NCBI RefSeq assembly: GCF_900091955.1
Contig: NZ_FMDF01000035.1
Span: 1 to 64,000 of the forward strand
DNA from: Streptomyces sp. Ncost-T10-10d
GTDB lineage: Bacteria > Actinomycetota > Actinomycetes > Streptomycetales > Streptomycetaceae
Length of the DNA stretch: 64,000 nt
Direction: 5' to 3'
Shown piece after piece: positions 25,511 to 34,597 of the stretch; position 1 is the first letter of the stretch, and each line of letters starts with the position of its first letter. Position numbers and translations under genes: made by a program. A model generated the notes under the pieces. It ran no database searches and had not been told where the DNA came from. It saw only the letters and a program-made list of their open reading frames with translations.

Positions 25511-26202
25511 CCATGGTCTCCTTCGGGCAGCCAGGCGTAGCAGCCTGTGGAGGTGAACGTGCGGGCCGCCTCCGGGACGGTGATCTCGGCCCGCTTCCCG
25601 GAGGCGGAGGAGCCCGACACCAGGTTCTTGCCGTTCGCCCCGGTGATCTGCCAGGCGCAGTTCTTGGTGGGAGTGACGTCGTGGTAGCGGCCGGGCCGGA
25701 TCTGCTCGTCCTTGTACGTGCCGTCCGCGTACCCCTGCGAGGCCTCCCGCACCAGCTTTTCGTGCTGGGTGCAGAGGTGCTCGACGGCGGGTTTCGCATC
25801 GGCGATCTCGCCCGTCACGATCGCCCCGACCGCCGTGTCACGGTCGACCTTCACGAGGTACGTCAGCTTGTCGCAGGTCTCCTGACCGGTCTGGAGCACG
25901 GCAGCCGGGTCCATGCCTTTGGGTACGCGGTCGACCAGATACTCCTTCTGCTTCTTGTTGAAGGAGCCGGTGGCCGGGGTGAGTTCATCGGTGGGCAGTT
26001 TCGGTGGTTCGCTCGTCCGCGGAGCCGAAGGGCCACTGGGCGAGCCGGCGCCGGGACCTGCCGAGGGAGCTGTGACAGGGGCCCGGGTGGCCGATGGCCT
26101 TCCCTCGCTCGCAGCCTTGTGCCCGTCGGAGGACGAGCCGCAGGCGGCCAGCGCCACCGTCAGTACGACGACGGCGGCGCGGGCCGGGAACGGATACCTC
26201 AT
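25507..26202 (-). CDS. Putative lipoprotein of the exopolysaccharide operon
   Basis: A 231-residue secreted lipoprotein. The signal peptide ends in the lipobox LAAC at residues 18-21, followed by a Ser/Pro/Ala/Gly-rich linker to about residue 75. The folded part has four Cys (in ETCDKLTYLV, EHLCTQHEKL, TKNCAWQITG and STGCYAWLP), which could make two disulfides, and a C-terminal beta segment NCAWQITGANGKNLVSGS. I recognise no named family. Coupled by 4-bp overlaps to the LamG protein before it and GT2 after it. Likely extracellular at the membrane surface, perhaps in export or attachment of the polysaccharide; this is inferred from position only. Confidence 0.75.
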   Translation of the reverse strand: MRYPFPARAAVVVLTVALAACGSSSDGHKAASEGRPSATRAPVTAPSAGPGAGSPSGPSAPRTSEPPKLPTDELTPATGSFNKKQKEYLVDRVPKGMDPAAVLQTGQETCDKLTYLVKVDRDTAVGAIVTGEIADAKPAVEHLCTQHEKLVREASQGYADGTYKDEQIRPGRYHDVTPTKNCAWQITGANGKNLVSGSSASGKRAEITVPEAARTFTSTGCYAWLPEGDHG

Positions 26203-28460
26203 CCACCCGTCCTCAGGGCGTAGTGGGCGCTGACCTGCGAGCTGCTCAGCGCGGTCGGGTAGACGGCGGTCTCGTCGATCTGCCCGGCGAAGAAGTTGCT
26301 CGTCGGCTGATTCGGCCAGTTGTTCAGGTTGTCCCCGCCCACCCTCCAGAAGCCGCTGTAGTTCTCGTTGCCGGTGTAGAGGGCGTTGGTGGCGCGGAGT
26401 TGCCCGTCCACGTACAGCGCCATGCCGCCGGTGCCCTGTGTGGCGACGACATGGTGCCAGGCGCCGTCGTTGTAGGCGGCAGGCGTCGTGATGGTCCTGG
26501 TGCCGCCGCTGTAGACCCCGAAGTTCAGCCGCCCGTCATTGCGCATGTACACATGCTTGTCGTACTGGGTGCTGTTCTGCATGGTCACATTGCCGAAGCC
26601 GATGATCTTCCCTCCCCTCGTGGTCGTCGTCTTGATCCAGGTCTCCACCGAGAACCTGGTGGGCTGGGCATGACGCTTGTTGCTGTACGCGTACTGGTTC
26701 GAACCGTTGAAGCCGATCGCGGTCGAGGCGCCCGCCACAGCGGCCGGAGTCTGCCGGTAGGCGGGCGAGTTGCGCAGGAATCCGTTGTCCAGCCCGCTGC
26801 CGGTGTCCGAGGCGAAGGTCGAGGTGCCTTCGTCGTACCGCCAGTAGGGCGAAGCACCGTCCGCCAGTACCTTGGCGGGGTACTTCTCGGCGGTTGCCGC
26901 CACGGTGGCGGACAGGGCGGGCGACTTGGCGCTGGTGTTGGTGCCGTCGCTCGCACTGATCCGGTACGAGTGGGTCTCACCCGCGGCCACGTCCGTATCG
27001 GTCCACCTCAGCTGTGGCCGGTCCCAGAACAGCGAATACCCCGTCGTGGTGTACACGGGGGTGCTCGCACCGTCCTTGTAGATCCGATAGGTGAGCTCAC
27101 CGTCGTCGGCGTCGAAACTCGTCTGCCAATTGACCTCCACCTTGCCCGCGGCAACGGTGGACAGACTGACGTTCGGCACCCACGGTGCCCCGGTGTCGGG
27201 GCCGTCGGCGAACCGGGTGAGGCCCTGCTGTGCGGAGCCGTTGACGGTGGTGAACTCGCCGCCCACCCACAGGTAGTGATGGCCGCCCTTGTCCGTCTGC
27301 GCCATCACCCGCGGTCCGACCGGCTCCCCGATGCCGTCGTTGGTGTCCGGGAACCAGGGGAGCAGCTTCGGGTCGTCGACGGACTGGGCCAGCAGATGCT
27401 TGCGCGGCTGGTCCGGGAACTCACCCATGCTGGCGCAGTCGTGCGCGTGACTGCCGCTGTACAGAACGCCGTTGTGCACGAGGACGGCCTGGGTGGCGCC
27501 CAGGCAGGTGTCCCGCCAGCGCTGCTCGAAGTTGCTGAGGTTCAGCGCGATCCGGCCGTCGAAGACACCGCCTCCGGTGCCCTCGTTGGCGGTGTAGAAG
27601 CCGGTGGCGTCCGTGGTCAGGTCCTGCACCGTGGAGGTGTTCGGAATGAAGCCGGCCGGGTAGCTCTTGGCGACGGCCCCGGTCGTGGCGTCCACGACGG
27701 CCAGTGCGTGCGAGGTGGTGCCGTTGACGGTGAAGAAGTCACCGCCGATCAGCACGTGCTTCCGATCGGGCGTCAGCTCCACCGCCCGCCCCACCTCGTC
27801 GGTGTTGGCCGTCCACGGCTTCAGCGCGGCCCCCGTGGTGACCGCGGCGAACTTGTTCCGGGTCTGCCCCGCCACTGTGTTGAAATCACCACCCAGATAG
27901 ACGGTGTCGGCCGTGACGGCCAGCGCCCGTACCGTCGCGGAGACGGAGACCTTGAAGTCCTGGCGCGGGGTGCAGGTAGCGGTGTCGATCGCGGCGATAT
28001 TGCTCACTCCGACCCCGCTCACCGCCCCGAACTGCCCGCCGACGTACAAGGTCTTCTGATCGGGGGAGAGCGCGAGAGCCCGTACGGTCGCTGTCCCCGA
28101 CGAGAGCGTGAACGACAGACTGCAGCCGGTCGGTGCACCGGTGGCCGCATCGAACGCGGCGAAGTTCACCGCGGGCTGTTCGGAGGTTCCGGCGGCCGCG
28201 TCCGGCGGCCGGACGGTGGAGAAGGTCCCGCCGGTGTACACGACACCGGCGTCCGAAGCGGCCATCGACCAGACGATGCCGTTGGTCTGCCAGGTGGTGA
28301 GGTCGTCCGCGGTCAAGGAGACCGGCGGTGTGAGGGCCGCGGCCGGGGAGCCCCCGGACGCGGCGGCGGTCAGGGCTCCGGCGAGCAGGCAGAGCGCGGC
28401 GGCCGCGGCACGTGCCCTGCCGCGTCCGATGGGTCTGCGCCCCGTACTTCCGTTCATCAT
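26199..28460 (-). CDS. Secreted beta-propeller, FN3 and LamG protein
   Basis: A 753-residue exported protein. An Ala-rich signal peptide (RARAAAAALCLLAGALTAAA) is followed, from about residue 50 to 420, by repeated propeller-like blades of the form VYTGGTF, LYVGGQFGAVSGV, VYLGGDFNTVAGQTRN and VLIGGDFFTVNGTTSH. A fibronectin-III-like segment (about 430-530, PVYTTTGYSLFWDRP, AAGETHSYRISASDG) and a LamG/concanavalin-like domain (about 555-750, FSVETWIKTTT, WHHVVATQGTGGMALYVDGQ, GQIDETAVYPTAL) follow. The last type binds glycans. It overlaps its upstream and downstream genes by 4 bp. Inferred role: binds or shapes the exopolysaccharide on the cell surface. Two adjacent ATGs (28460, 28457) are both possible. 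Confidence 0.82.
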   Translation of the reverse strand: MMNGSTGRRPIGRGRARAAAAALCLLAGALTAAASGGSPAAALTPPVSLTADDLTTWQTNGIVWSMAASDAGVVYTGGTFSTVRPPDAAAGTSEQPAVNFAAFDAATGAPTGCSLSFTLSSGTATVRALALSPDQKTLYVGGQFGAVSGVGVSNIAAIDTATCTPRQDFKVSVSATVRALAVTADTVYLGGDFNTVAGQTRNKFAAVTTGAALKPWTANTDEVGRAVELTPDRKHVLIGGDFFTVNGTTSHALAVVDATTGAVAKSYPAGFIPNTSTVQDLTTDATGFYTANEGTGGGVFDGRIALNLSNFEQRWRDTCLGATQAVLVHNGVLYSGSHAHDCASMGEFPDQPRKHLLAQSVDDPKLLPWFPDTNDGIGEPVGPRVMAQTDKGGHHYLWVGGEFTTVNGSAQQGLTRFADGPDTGAPWVPNVSLSTVAAGKVEVNWQTSFDADDGELTYRIYKDGASTPVYTTTGYSLFWDRPQLRWTDTDVAAGETHSYRISASDGTNTSAKSPALSATVAATAEKYPAKVLADGASPYWRYDEGTSTFASDTGSGLDNGFLRNSPAYRQTPAAVAGASTAIGFNGSNQYAYSNKRHAQPTRFSVETWIKTTTTRGGKIIGFGNVTMQNSTQYDKHVYMRNDGRLNFGVYSGGTRTITTPAAYNDGAWHHVVATQGTGGMALYVDGQLRATNALYTGNENYSGFWRVGGDNLNNWPNQPTSNFFAGQIDETAVYPTALSSSQVSAHYALRTGG

Positions 28461-28765
28461 TCAGCTCCGAAGGTGAGAACGAGCTGCGGCCGGAAGGCCG
28501 CGGTTCCTGCCTCGTCCGACCGGCGGCGAAGACTGTCCGTCCTGCTGCCGGCGAGGGCGAGTGAGTGGTCCGGGCCCGGGGCCCGGACCGGTGCGGACAC
28601 GCTCGGGTCCACCGGGCAGCCGGTGGAGAGCGAGGTCGTGGCCGTTGTGGTCCCCGGCACGGTCGTGGGGTGCGACGGCCGGGTGCTGTGGGTGATCGCC
28701 GGACCGGTGGACACACCGGTGACCGGCAGGACGGTGCGGCTGTCGGGTGTGCCCGGATCCCTCAT
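28457..28765 (-). CDS. Small protein resembling the C-terminus of a DNRLRE/CBM96 domain
   Basis: A 102-residue reading frame linked by ATGA overlaps to gmd upstream (28762-28765) and to the LamG gene downstream (28457-28460), which argues strongly for translation. The N-terminal 60 residues are Thr/Pro/Ser-rich low complexity. The end, [19 protein letters not shown] then RPQLVLTFG, looks like the last strands of DNRLRE-type beta-sandwich domains, where a reduced SREA stretch is followed by PxLVLTF. There is no signal peptide. It is probably the tail of a once-larger surface protein that has lost its front, now kept as an in-frame link in the operon. Low certainty on family. Confidence 0.6.
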   Translation of the reverse strand: MRDPGTPDSRTVLPVTGVSTGPAITHSTRPSHPTTVPGTTTATTSLSTGCPVDPSVSAPVRAPGPDHSLALAGSRTDSLRRRSDEAGTAAFRPQLVLTFGAE

Positions 28766-29775
28766 CGGTCCACCCGTACAGCCGCTCCGGCGAGTTGGTC
28801 GGACAGCTGACGGATGTCCGCCTCGACCATGATCCTGGCGAGTTCCTGCGATTTCACGGCCGGTTTCCAGCCGAGCAGTTCCTCGGCCTTGGCGGCATCA
28901 CCGATCAGCGCGTCGACCTCGCTGGGCCGCTCGTACTTGGCGTCGTAGCGGACGTGCTCCCGCCAGTCCAGGCCGGCATGCGCGAAGGCGTACTCCAGGA
29001 ACTGCCGGACGCTCACGCCCTCGCCGGTGGCCACCACGTAGTCGTCCGGGTTGTCGCACTGCAGCATGCGCCACATCGCGTCGACGTACTCGGGGGCGTA
29101 GCCCCAGTCGCGTACGGCATCGAGATTGCCCAGGTGGAGGTGGGTCTGCAGGCCGGCCCTGATCCTGGCCACCCCACGAGTGATCTTCCGGGTCACGAAC
29201 GTCTCACCGCGGCGCGGGGACTCGTGGTTGAAGAGAATCCCGTTGACCGCGAACATCCCGTAAGCCTCGCGGTAGTTGACGGTCGCCCAGTACGAATAGA
29301 CCTTGGCGACGCTGTACGGGCTCCGCGGATGGAAGGGGGTCTTCTCGTTCTGCGGCGGAGGGGTGGCCCCGAACATCTCCGACGAGGACGCCTGATAGAT
29401 ACGGGTGTCGATACCGCTCGCGCGGACGGCCTCCAGCAGCCGGATGGTGCCGAGACCGGTGATGTCACCGGTGTACAGCGGAGCGTCGAACGAGACGCGG
29501 ACGTGCGACTGCGCACCCAGGTTGTAGACCTCGTCCGGCCGGATGTCGCGCAGCAGATTCACCAGCGCGACCCCGTCGGCGAGGTCGGCGTGATGCAGGA
29601 CGAACGAACGGTTCTCTTCCTCCGGTCCCTGGTAGATGTGGTCGATCCGCTCGGTATTGAAGCTCGACGAGCGGCGTATCAGTCCATGGACCGTGTACCC
29701 CTTGTCGAGCAGCAGCTCGGACAGGTACGAACCGTCCTGCCCGGTCACGCCGGTGATGAGCGCGGTCTTCGCCAC
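28762..29775 (-). CDS. gmd: GDP-mannose 4,6-dehydratase
   Basis: A 337-residue short-chain-dehydrogenase-type enzyme that turns GDP-D-mannose into GDP-4-keto-6-deoxy-D-mannose. Seen: NADP-binding [19 protein letters not shown] at the N-terminus, [13 protein letters not shown] near residue 85, [11 protein letters not shown] near 128 (Ser/Thr-x-Glu active-site pair), and the catalytic Tyr-Lys in [20 protein letters not shown] near 152. The substrate loops [17 protein letters not shown] and [20 protein letters not shown] are also intact. Length is standard. It heads a minus-strand operon reaching GT2. With the divergent fcl gene it provides GDP-L-fucose for the exopolysaccharide. Confidence 0.96.
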   Translation of the reverse strand: MAKTALITGVTGQDGSYLSELLLDKGYTVHGLIRRSSSFNTERIDHIYQGPEEENRSFVLHHADLADGVALVNLLRDIRPDEVYNLGAQSHVRVSFDAPLYTGDITGLGTIRLLEAVRASGIDTRIYQASSSEMFGATPPPQNEKTPFHPRSPYSVAKVYSYWATVNYREAYGMFAVNGILFNHESPRRGETFVTRKITRGVARIRAGLQTHLHLGNLDAVRDWGYAPEYVDAMWRMLQCDNPDDYVVATGEGVSVRQFLEYAFAHAGLDWREHVRYDAKYERPSEVDALIGDAAKAEELLGWKPAVKSQELARIMVEADIRQLSDQLAGAAVRVDR

Positions 29776-29889
29776 GACTCCCCCCTCTGTGTTCGCCTGA
29801 AAGGCTGTTGGTTCTCGCCGAAATATCGGAATTGAGCGATCTGCGGCAAAATGTCACCGCGGCCTGCGACTGCTGGCACAATCCGAGCC

Positions 29890-30873
29890 ATGACGACTGA
29901 TCTCCCCGGCCCTCCCCAGGAATCCGTCCGCCCCCTCCTACGACCCGGCGCCCGCATATTCGTCGCGGGCCACCGCGGTCTGGTCGGTTCGGCGGTGGAA
30001 CGCCGCCTCGCCGCCGCCGGACACGAGGTGATCACCCGCGATCGCGATCATCTCGATCTGCGGGACGCCGCGCGGACCGAGGCGTTTCTCCGCGAGGTCC
30101 GTCCGGACGCAGTGGTCCTGGCCGCCGCCAAGGTCGGCGGGATCATGGCCAACCACACGTATCCGGTGCAGTTCCTCGAAGACAATCTGCGCATCCAGCT
30201 GAGCGTCATCGCCGGAGCACATGCCGCCGGGGTCGACCGGCTGCTCTTCCTCGGCTCGTCCTGCATCTACCCCCAGCGCGCTCCGCAGCCGATTCCCGAA
30301 AGCGCCCTGCTCACCGGCCCGTTGGAGCCGACGAACGAGGCATACGCACTGGCCAAGATCGCCGGAATCGTGCAGACCCGGTCCTACCGCCGGCAGTACG
30401 GCGCCTCGTACATCAGCGCCATGCCCACCAACCTCTACGGTCCGGGTGACAACTTCGACCTGGAGACCTCGCATGTCCTGCCCGCGCTGATCCGCCGCTT
30501 CCACGAGGCGCGACGCGACGGGTCGCCCGCGGTCACGCTCTGGGGCTCCGGCAGCCCGCGCCGCGAATTCCTGCACGTCGACGATCTGGCCGCCGCGTGC
30601 CTCCTGCTGCTGGAGTGCTACGACGGTGACGAGCCCGTCAACGTCGGCTGCGGCGAGGACCTGACGATCCGTGAACTCGCCGAAACAGTGCAGGATGTGA
30701 CGGAGTACCGGGGGCGTGTCGAGTGGGACACGTCGAAGCCCGACGGCACCCCGCGCAAGCTGCTCGACGTCTCGCGGCTCACCTCCCTCGGCTTCGCACC
30801 GCAGATTCCATTGCGCGACGGGATCGCCCGTACCTACGCATGGTGGCTGGAGCGGCAGACCGCTCAGCCCTGA
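29890..30873 (+). CDS. fcl: GDP-L-fucose synthase
   Basis: A 327-residue epimerase-reductase that turns GDP-4-keto-6-deoxymannose into GDP-L-fucose with NADPH. Seen: IFVAGHRGLVGSAVERRL near residue 20, VVLAAAKVGGIMANHTYPV near 75, LFLGSSCIYPQRAPQPIPES near 118 (Ser and Cys of the active site), EAYALAKIAG near 150 (Tyr-x3-Lys), and NLYGPGDNFDLETSHVLPAL near 182. ATG 29890 is preferred to the in-frame ATG at 29851, as homology begins shortly after. Divergent from gmd with about 114 bp between the starts, so one intergenic region could control both halves of the fucose pathway. Confidence 0.95.
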   Translation: MTTDLPGPPQESVRPLLRPGARIFVAGHRGLVGSAVERRLAAAGHEVITRDRDHLDLRDAARTEAFLREVRPDAVVLAAAKVGGIMANHTYPVQFLEDNLRIQLSVIAGAHAAGVDRLLFLGSSCIYPQRAPQPIPESALLTGPLEPTNEAYALAKIAGIVQTRSYRRQYGASYISAMPTNLYGPGDNFDLETSHVLPALIRRFHEARRDGSPAVTLWGSGSPRREFLHVDDLAAACLLLLECYDGDEPVNVGCGEDLTIRELAETVQDVTEYRGRVEWDTSKPDGTPRKLLDVSRLTSLGFAPQIPLRDGIARTYAWWLERQTAQP

Positions 30874-30899
30874 GCGGACCCGACGGGCCGACCGGCACG

Positions 30900-30928
30900 G
30901 GCCGGCCGCCGCAACGCGACGGCCGGCC
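30900..30928. terminator. Hairpin between convergent fcl and glycosylphosphotransferase genes
   Basis: GGCCGGCCG (30900-30908) pairs with CGGCCGGCC (30920-30928) across an 11-nt loop. It lies between two converging stops (30873 and 30988), so it could end transcription from either side. Confidence 0.65.
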
Positions 30929-30987
30929 GTCCCTCCGCCCCCGCACGGCCGGGGGTTTCGCACTCTTCGCATCGACGGCCGCCGCAC

Positions 30988-32535
30988 TCAGTACGCCCCG
31001 CGGCCGTCGGTGACGGCGCGCAGCGTACGGGCCATGAGTCCCATGTCCGTGGCCACCGACCAGTTGTCGACGTACCACAGGTCGAGCGAGACGGTCTCCT
31101 GCCAGGACAGGTCCGAGCGCCCGCTGACCTGCCACAGGCCGGTCAGCCCCGGCCTGACCGCGAGCCTCCGGAGCTCACGTTCGTCGTAGCGGGACACCTC
31201 ATCCGGCAGTGGAGGCCGTGGACCGACCAGTGACATGTCGCCCCGGAGCACATTGAGCAGTTGCGGCAGCTCGTCGAGAGAGGTCCGGCGCAGCAGACGG
31301 CCGATCCCGGTCACCCGGGGGTCACAGCGCATCTTGAACATCGGTCCGTCGTTCTCGTTCGCCGTGACCAGCTGCGCCTTGTGGCTCTCGGCGTCCACCA
31401 CCATCGTCCGGAACTTCCACATGGTGAACGGCCGGTTGTGCTGCCCGTGGCGGATCTGGCGGTGGAAGACCGGCCCGTTCGAGCCGAGCCGAACCGCCGC
31501 CCCGATCAGGAGCAACAGGGGTGCCAGAACCAGCAGACCGAGTGCGGCGCCGGTACGGTCCACCACGGCCTTCAGGGCCATCTGCGGTCCCCGGCGCAGC
31601 GGCGGCGCGATGTGCAGCAGGGTCAGCCCGGCCGCTGCGGACGGCCGTACCCGGCCGGCCGCGATGCCCGAGAGCTCCGACAGCACGGACAGCGGAAGCC
31701 CGCCGTCGTGCAGTGCCCAGAAGAGCCGGCGCAGCCGCTCCTCGGAGAGCTGCGGCCCGGGCACCACCAGAGCCAGGTCCGCGTCATGGGCGAAAGCTCC
31801 GCCCAGCACGGTCGACGCATCGTCGTCGGCCGGTGCCGGTGCGAGCCGGCCCGGCACCTGAACCTCGCAGTCCAGCGGTGTGCTCCCCACCGGTATGGCG
31901 GCCACGACCGCATACGGATGGTCCGCACGGGAACCGAGCAGCTGCACCGCGCGTTCCACCCCTGGAGCCTCACCGACCACCAGTACCCGCCGGACCGCCC
32001 GCTGCTGCCGCCCCGGCCAGGGCAACTGCCGCACCCCCCATATCGCAATGCCCACGAGCAGGCCGGGCAGCAGGGCCACGACCGCTGTCGCAGGATCGGC
32101 CGAATCACCGGTCATGGTCCTCAGCACGGCGAGTACGCCGATGAGCAGCAGCCAGTCGCCCGTCGTGCTCAGCACCCCCGGCGGATCGCCCGGCGGCCGG
32201 TCCGCGTACCGGCCGCGCGCGGCCCGCACACCGGACCACGCAAGCGCGGCCAACGCCGCGGCGACCGCGGCCCGCTCCTGTTCTCCTGCCGCCAGCACGA
32301 GCCATGCCGGAATCCCCAGGCCGACAAGTTCGGCCCCGATGACGACCGGCAGACACCGGCCCGTCCTTCTCCTCGTCGCGGCCGGTCCTGAACGTTCGCG
32401 CTGTACGGCCGACGCCCTCCACAGATCGTCGAGTTCCTTGCTGCGAGGCCGATTTGAAGCAGTCCGTGGACGAGGCGCCCCCGCCAGTCCCACGGGTCCT
32501 GATCTGTCCGAATCGGGTAGCTCGACATGCCCCAT
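30988..32535 (-). CDS. Polyprenyl glycosylphosphotransferase (priming sugar transferase)
   Basis: A 515-residue membrane enzyme that starts the polysaccharide by moving a sugar-1-phosphate from a nucleotide sugar to undecaprenyl phosphate. N-terminal hydrophobic segments, a central nucleotide-binding-like domain (VRRVLVVGEAPGVERAVQLL near residue 185), then a membrane helix and the catalytic bacterial sugar-transferase domain: FTMWKFRTMVVDAE near 365, TSLDELPQLLNVLRGDMSLV near 415, GPRPPLPDEVSRYD and PGLTGLWQVSGRSDLSWQE near 460. GGGGGG lies 3 nt before the ATG at 32535. It uses glucose-1-P, galactose-1-P or another hexose-1-P; not determined. Convergent with fcl, divergent from the alditol oxidase. 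Confidence 0.93.
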   Translation of the reverse strand: MGHVELPDSDRSGPVGLAGAPRPRTASNRPRSKELDDLWRASAVQRERSGPAATRRRTGRCLPVVIGAELVGLGIPAWLVLAAGEQERAAVAAALAALAWSGVRAARGRYADRPPGDPPGVLSTTGDWLLLIGVLAVLRTMTGDSADPATAVVALLPGLLVGIAIWGVRQLPWPGRQQRAVRRVLVVGEAPGVERAVQLLGSRADHPYAVVAAIPVGSTPLDCEVQVPGRLAPAPADDDASTVLGGAFAHDADLALVVPGPQLSEERLRRLFWALHDGGLPLSVLSELSGIAAGRVRPSAAAGLTLLHIAPPLRRGPQMALKAVVDRTGAALGLLVLAPLLLLIGAAVRLGSNGPVFHRQIRHGQHNRPFTMWKFRTMVVDAESHKAQLVTANENDGPMFKMRCDPRVTGIGRLLRRTSLDELPQLLNVLRGDMSLVGPRPPLPDEVSRYDERELRRLAVRPGLTGLWQVSGRSDLSWQETVSLDLWYVDNWSVATDMGLMARTLRAVTDGRGAY

Positions 32536-32870
32536 GAACCCCCCAGTCACAGTTGCATCGCCACAAACGGGACGCATCCGCCGATCCCATGGACTGACGG
32601 ATGCGCCCTCGCTCGCTGCACGATATCCACACACGTGCCATTTCGCTGGAGTTCCAGTGAAGTTCAGACATGCGCACTGGCTCGGAACTCGTCCCGTTCC
32701 GGGCTGGATCTCTTGGTCTGTGGGCGACTGTTCGCATTTGGAAGGTGCCGGAATCAGACAGTGTGCGGACATGTACGTCACCAGTTGCGTGGCTCCACCA
32801 ACAGGTTTGTCTGGGAGGATGCACCGCCGGGATCACGACACCCGGCCATGAGCGAAAGTGGGGACGTGCG
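32536..32870. other. Divergent intergenic region without a recognised gene
   Basis: 335 bp separate the sugar transferase start from the alditol oxidase start, so it must hold promoters for both. It is somewhat AT-richer than its surroundings. A weak inverted repeat CGGAAC/GTTCCG at about 32684-32702 is visible; no clear -10/-35 pair could be assigned. Confidence 0.6.
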
Positions 32871-34130
32871 GTGACTCCCGCGGAGAAGAACTGGGCCGGA
32901 AACATCACGTTCGGGGCGCGACGCCTGGGTGTGCCCCGCTCCGAGGCCGAGCTGCGGGAGACGGTGTCCGCCTCGACCGCGGTACACGCGCTCGGCACCC
33001 GGCACTCGTTCAACACCGTCGCCGACACCCGCGGCGATCTGGTGTCGGTGGCCGGGCTGCCCAGCAGGGTCGAGATCGACCGGGAGGCAGGGGCGGTCAC
33101 TGTCGCCGCGGGCCTGCGCTTCGGGGAGTTCGCCGACGTACTGCACGAGAACGGGTACGCGCTGCACAACCTCGGTTCGCTGCCGCACATCTCGGTCGCC
33201 GGGGCCTGCGCGACCGGAACCCACGGTTCGGGAGTCGGTAACAGTTCCATTGCGGGGGCCGTCCGGGCGCTGGACATGGTCACGGCCGACGGCCGGAACG
33301 TGTCACTGAGCCGTGGCGACGCGGATTTCCCCGGAGCCGTGGTGGCCATGGGCGCACTGGGCGTGGTGACCGCGCTGACGCTGGACGTGGTGCCCGCCTT
33401 CGACGTACAGCAGTGGGTCTACGAGGATCTGCCGGAGTCCCGGCTCACGGGCAGTTTCGACGAGGTGATGTCGGCCGCGTACAGCGTCAGTGTCTTCACC
33501 GACTGGCGTGAGGGGCCGCTCAACCAGGTGTGGCTCAAGCGGCGGGTGGGTTCCGACGGGCCGCAGCGGGCGCCCGAGGAGTGGCTCGGCGCGCGGCTCG
33601 CGGACGGGCCGCGCCATCCGATCGCCGGGATGCCGGCCGAGAACTGCACCCGCCAGCAGGGAGCTGCCGGACCGTGGCACCGGCGCCTTCCGCACTTCCG
33701 TCTGGAGTTCACCCCCAGCAACGGGGACGAACTGCAGTCGGAGTACTTCGTGGCCCGGCAGGACGCGCCTGCGGCGTACGAGGCACTGGGCCGGCTCCGG
33801 GAGCGGATCGCCCCACTGCTGCAGATCACCGAGATCCGCACCGTCGCCCGCGACGATCTGTGGCTGAGCCCGGCGGGCGGCCGGGACTCGGTGGCCTTTC
33901 ACTTCACCTGGATGCCGGACACGGCCGCCGTCACACCGGTGCTCGGGGCGATCGAGGAGGCCCTGGCACCGTTCGGTGCGCGGCCGCACTGGGGAAAGGT
34001 GTTCACCACCACCCCCGGGACACTGCGCACGCTGTACGGGAAGTACGCCGATTTTGAGCGGCTGGCGGCCCGGTTCGACCCGGAGGGCAAGTTCCGGAAC
34101 GACTTCCTGGCGCGCCACTTCCTTCGTTGA
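32871..34130 (+). CDS. aldO: Alditol oxidase
   Basis: A 419-residue flavoprotein closely resembling streptomycete AldO/xylitol oxidase, which oxidises the terminal hydroxyl of xylitol, sorbitol and other polyols to aldoses with release of H2O2. Seen: NWAGNITFGARRL at the N-terminus, VHALGTRHSFNTVADTRGD near residue 40 (the His in GTRHS is the likely covalent FAD site), SLPHISVAGACATGTHGSGV near 103, AAYSVSVFTDWREG near 205, PHFRLEFTPSNGDELQSEYF near 280 and HWGKVFTT near 375. GTG 32871 is chosen because the AldO N-terminus starts there and GGGGAC is upstream. No signal peptide. Confidence 0.95.
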   Translation: MTPAEKNWAGNITFGARRLGVPRSEAELRETVSASTAVHALGTRHSFNTVADTRGDLVSVAGLPSRVEIDREAGAVTVAAGLRFGEFADVLHENGYALHNLGSLPHISVAGACATGTHGSGVGNSSIAGAVRALDMVTADGRNVSLSRGDADFPGAVVAMGALGVVTALTLDVVPAFDVQQWVYEDLPESRLTGSFDEVMSAAYSVSVFTDWREGPLNQVWLKRRVGSDGPQRAPEEWLGARLADGPRHPIAGMPAENCTRQQGAAGPWHRRLPHFRLEFTPSNGDELQSEYFVARQDAPAAYEALGRLRERIAPLLQITEIRTVARDDLWLSPAGGRDSVAFHFTWMPDTAAVTPVLGAIEEALAPFGARPHWGKVFTTTPGTLRTLYGKYADFERLAARFDPEGKFRNDFLARHFLR

Positions 34131-34597
34131 GCGGTCTTCCGCAGCGGTGTTCCCGCCACTCGGGGGAGCGAGGTCGGAGGCTGTCGAGGTCGTCCTCGGA
34201 CCGGGACGGCCGGGGGCCGCATTTCCCGGCGCCGGATGCTCACCACATCGGCCGAGCACCATGCCGTCCGGACCGGCCGGAATCCGCTCGGGAGCAGTTC
34301 GTCGTGCAGCGCCTCGGCCGGCTCCACCCGCGCCTGATGCAGCTCACCTCACGGCGTGCCCGTGAGGTGAGCTGTCGCAGAGTGATGAGCAGTTCGCCGG
34401 CGCTCGCCGAACGGGAACGATGCCGGTTCATGGGCCGCTCCGCACTCGGTCGAAGTGACTCCACGCATCCTATTTCGGCGGTGTGATCCCCGCAGGACGA
34501 GCCGGAACGCGCGAACGGGTCCGGCCGGGTGGATCCTGATGACAGGACCGCGTCGTGGCGGCGGACCGAGGCCGGGCGCAGTCGCAGGAGGTGCTCG
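34131..34597. other. Intergenic region with one long hairpin
   Basis: 467 bp with no recognised gene between the alditol oxidase and the DUF1876 gene. The only clear structure is the 15-bp inverted repeat at 34340-34374. Short frames on both strands have no recognisable domain. AGGAGG near its end serves the DUF1876 gene. Confidence 0.6.
34340..34374. terminator. Perfect 15-bp stem hairpin, possible terminator
   Basis: CAGCTCACCTCACGG, a 5-nt loop CGTGC, then CCGTGAGGTGAGCTG. The stem is perfect but not GC-extreme and no T run follows, so an operator for a dimeric regulator is an alternative. It lies 210 bp past the alditol oxidase stop. Confidence 0.5.

Noticed and set aside
26094..28832. 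Plus-strand frame of about 900 codons opposite the LamG protein
   Set aside because: Lies antisense to three coupled genes with clear motifs; Gly/Val/Arg-rich with no recognisable fold.
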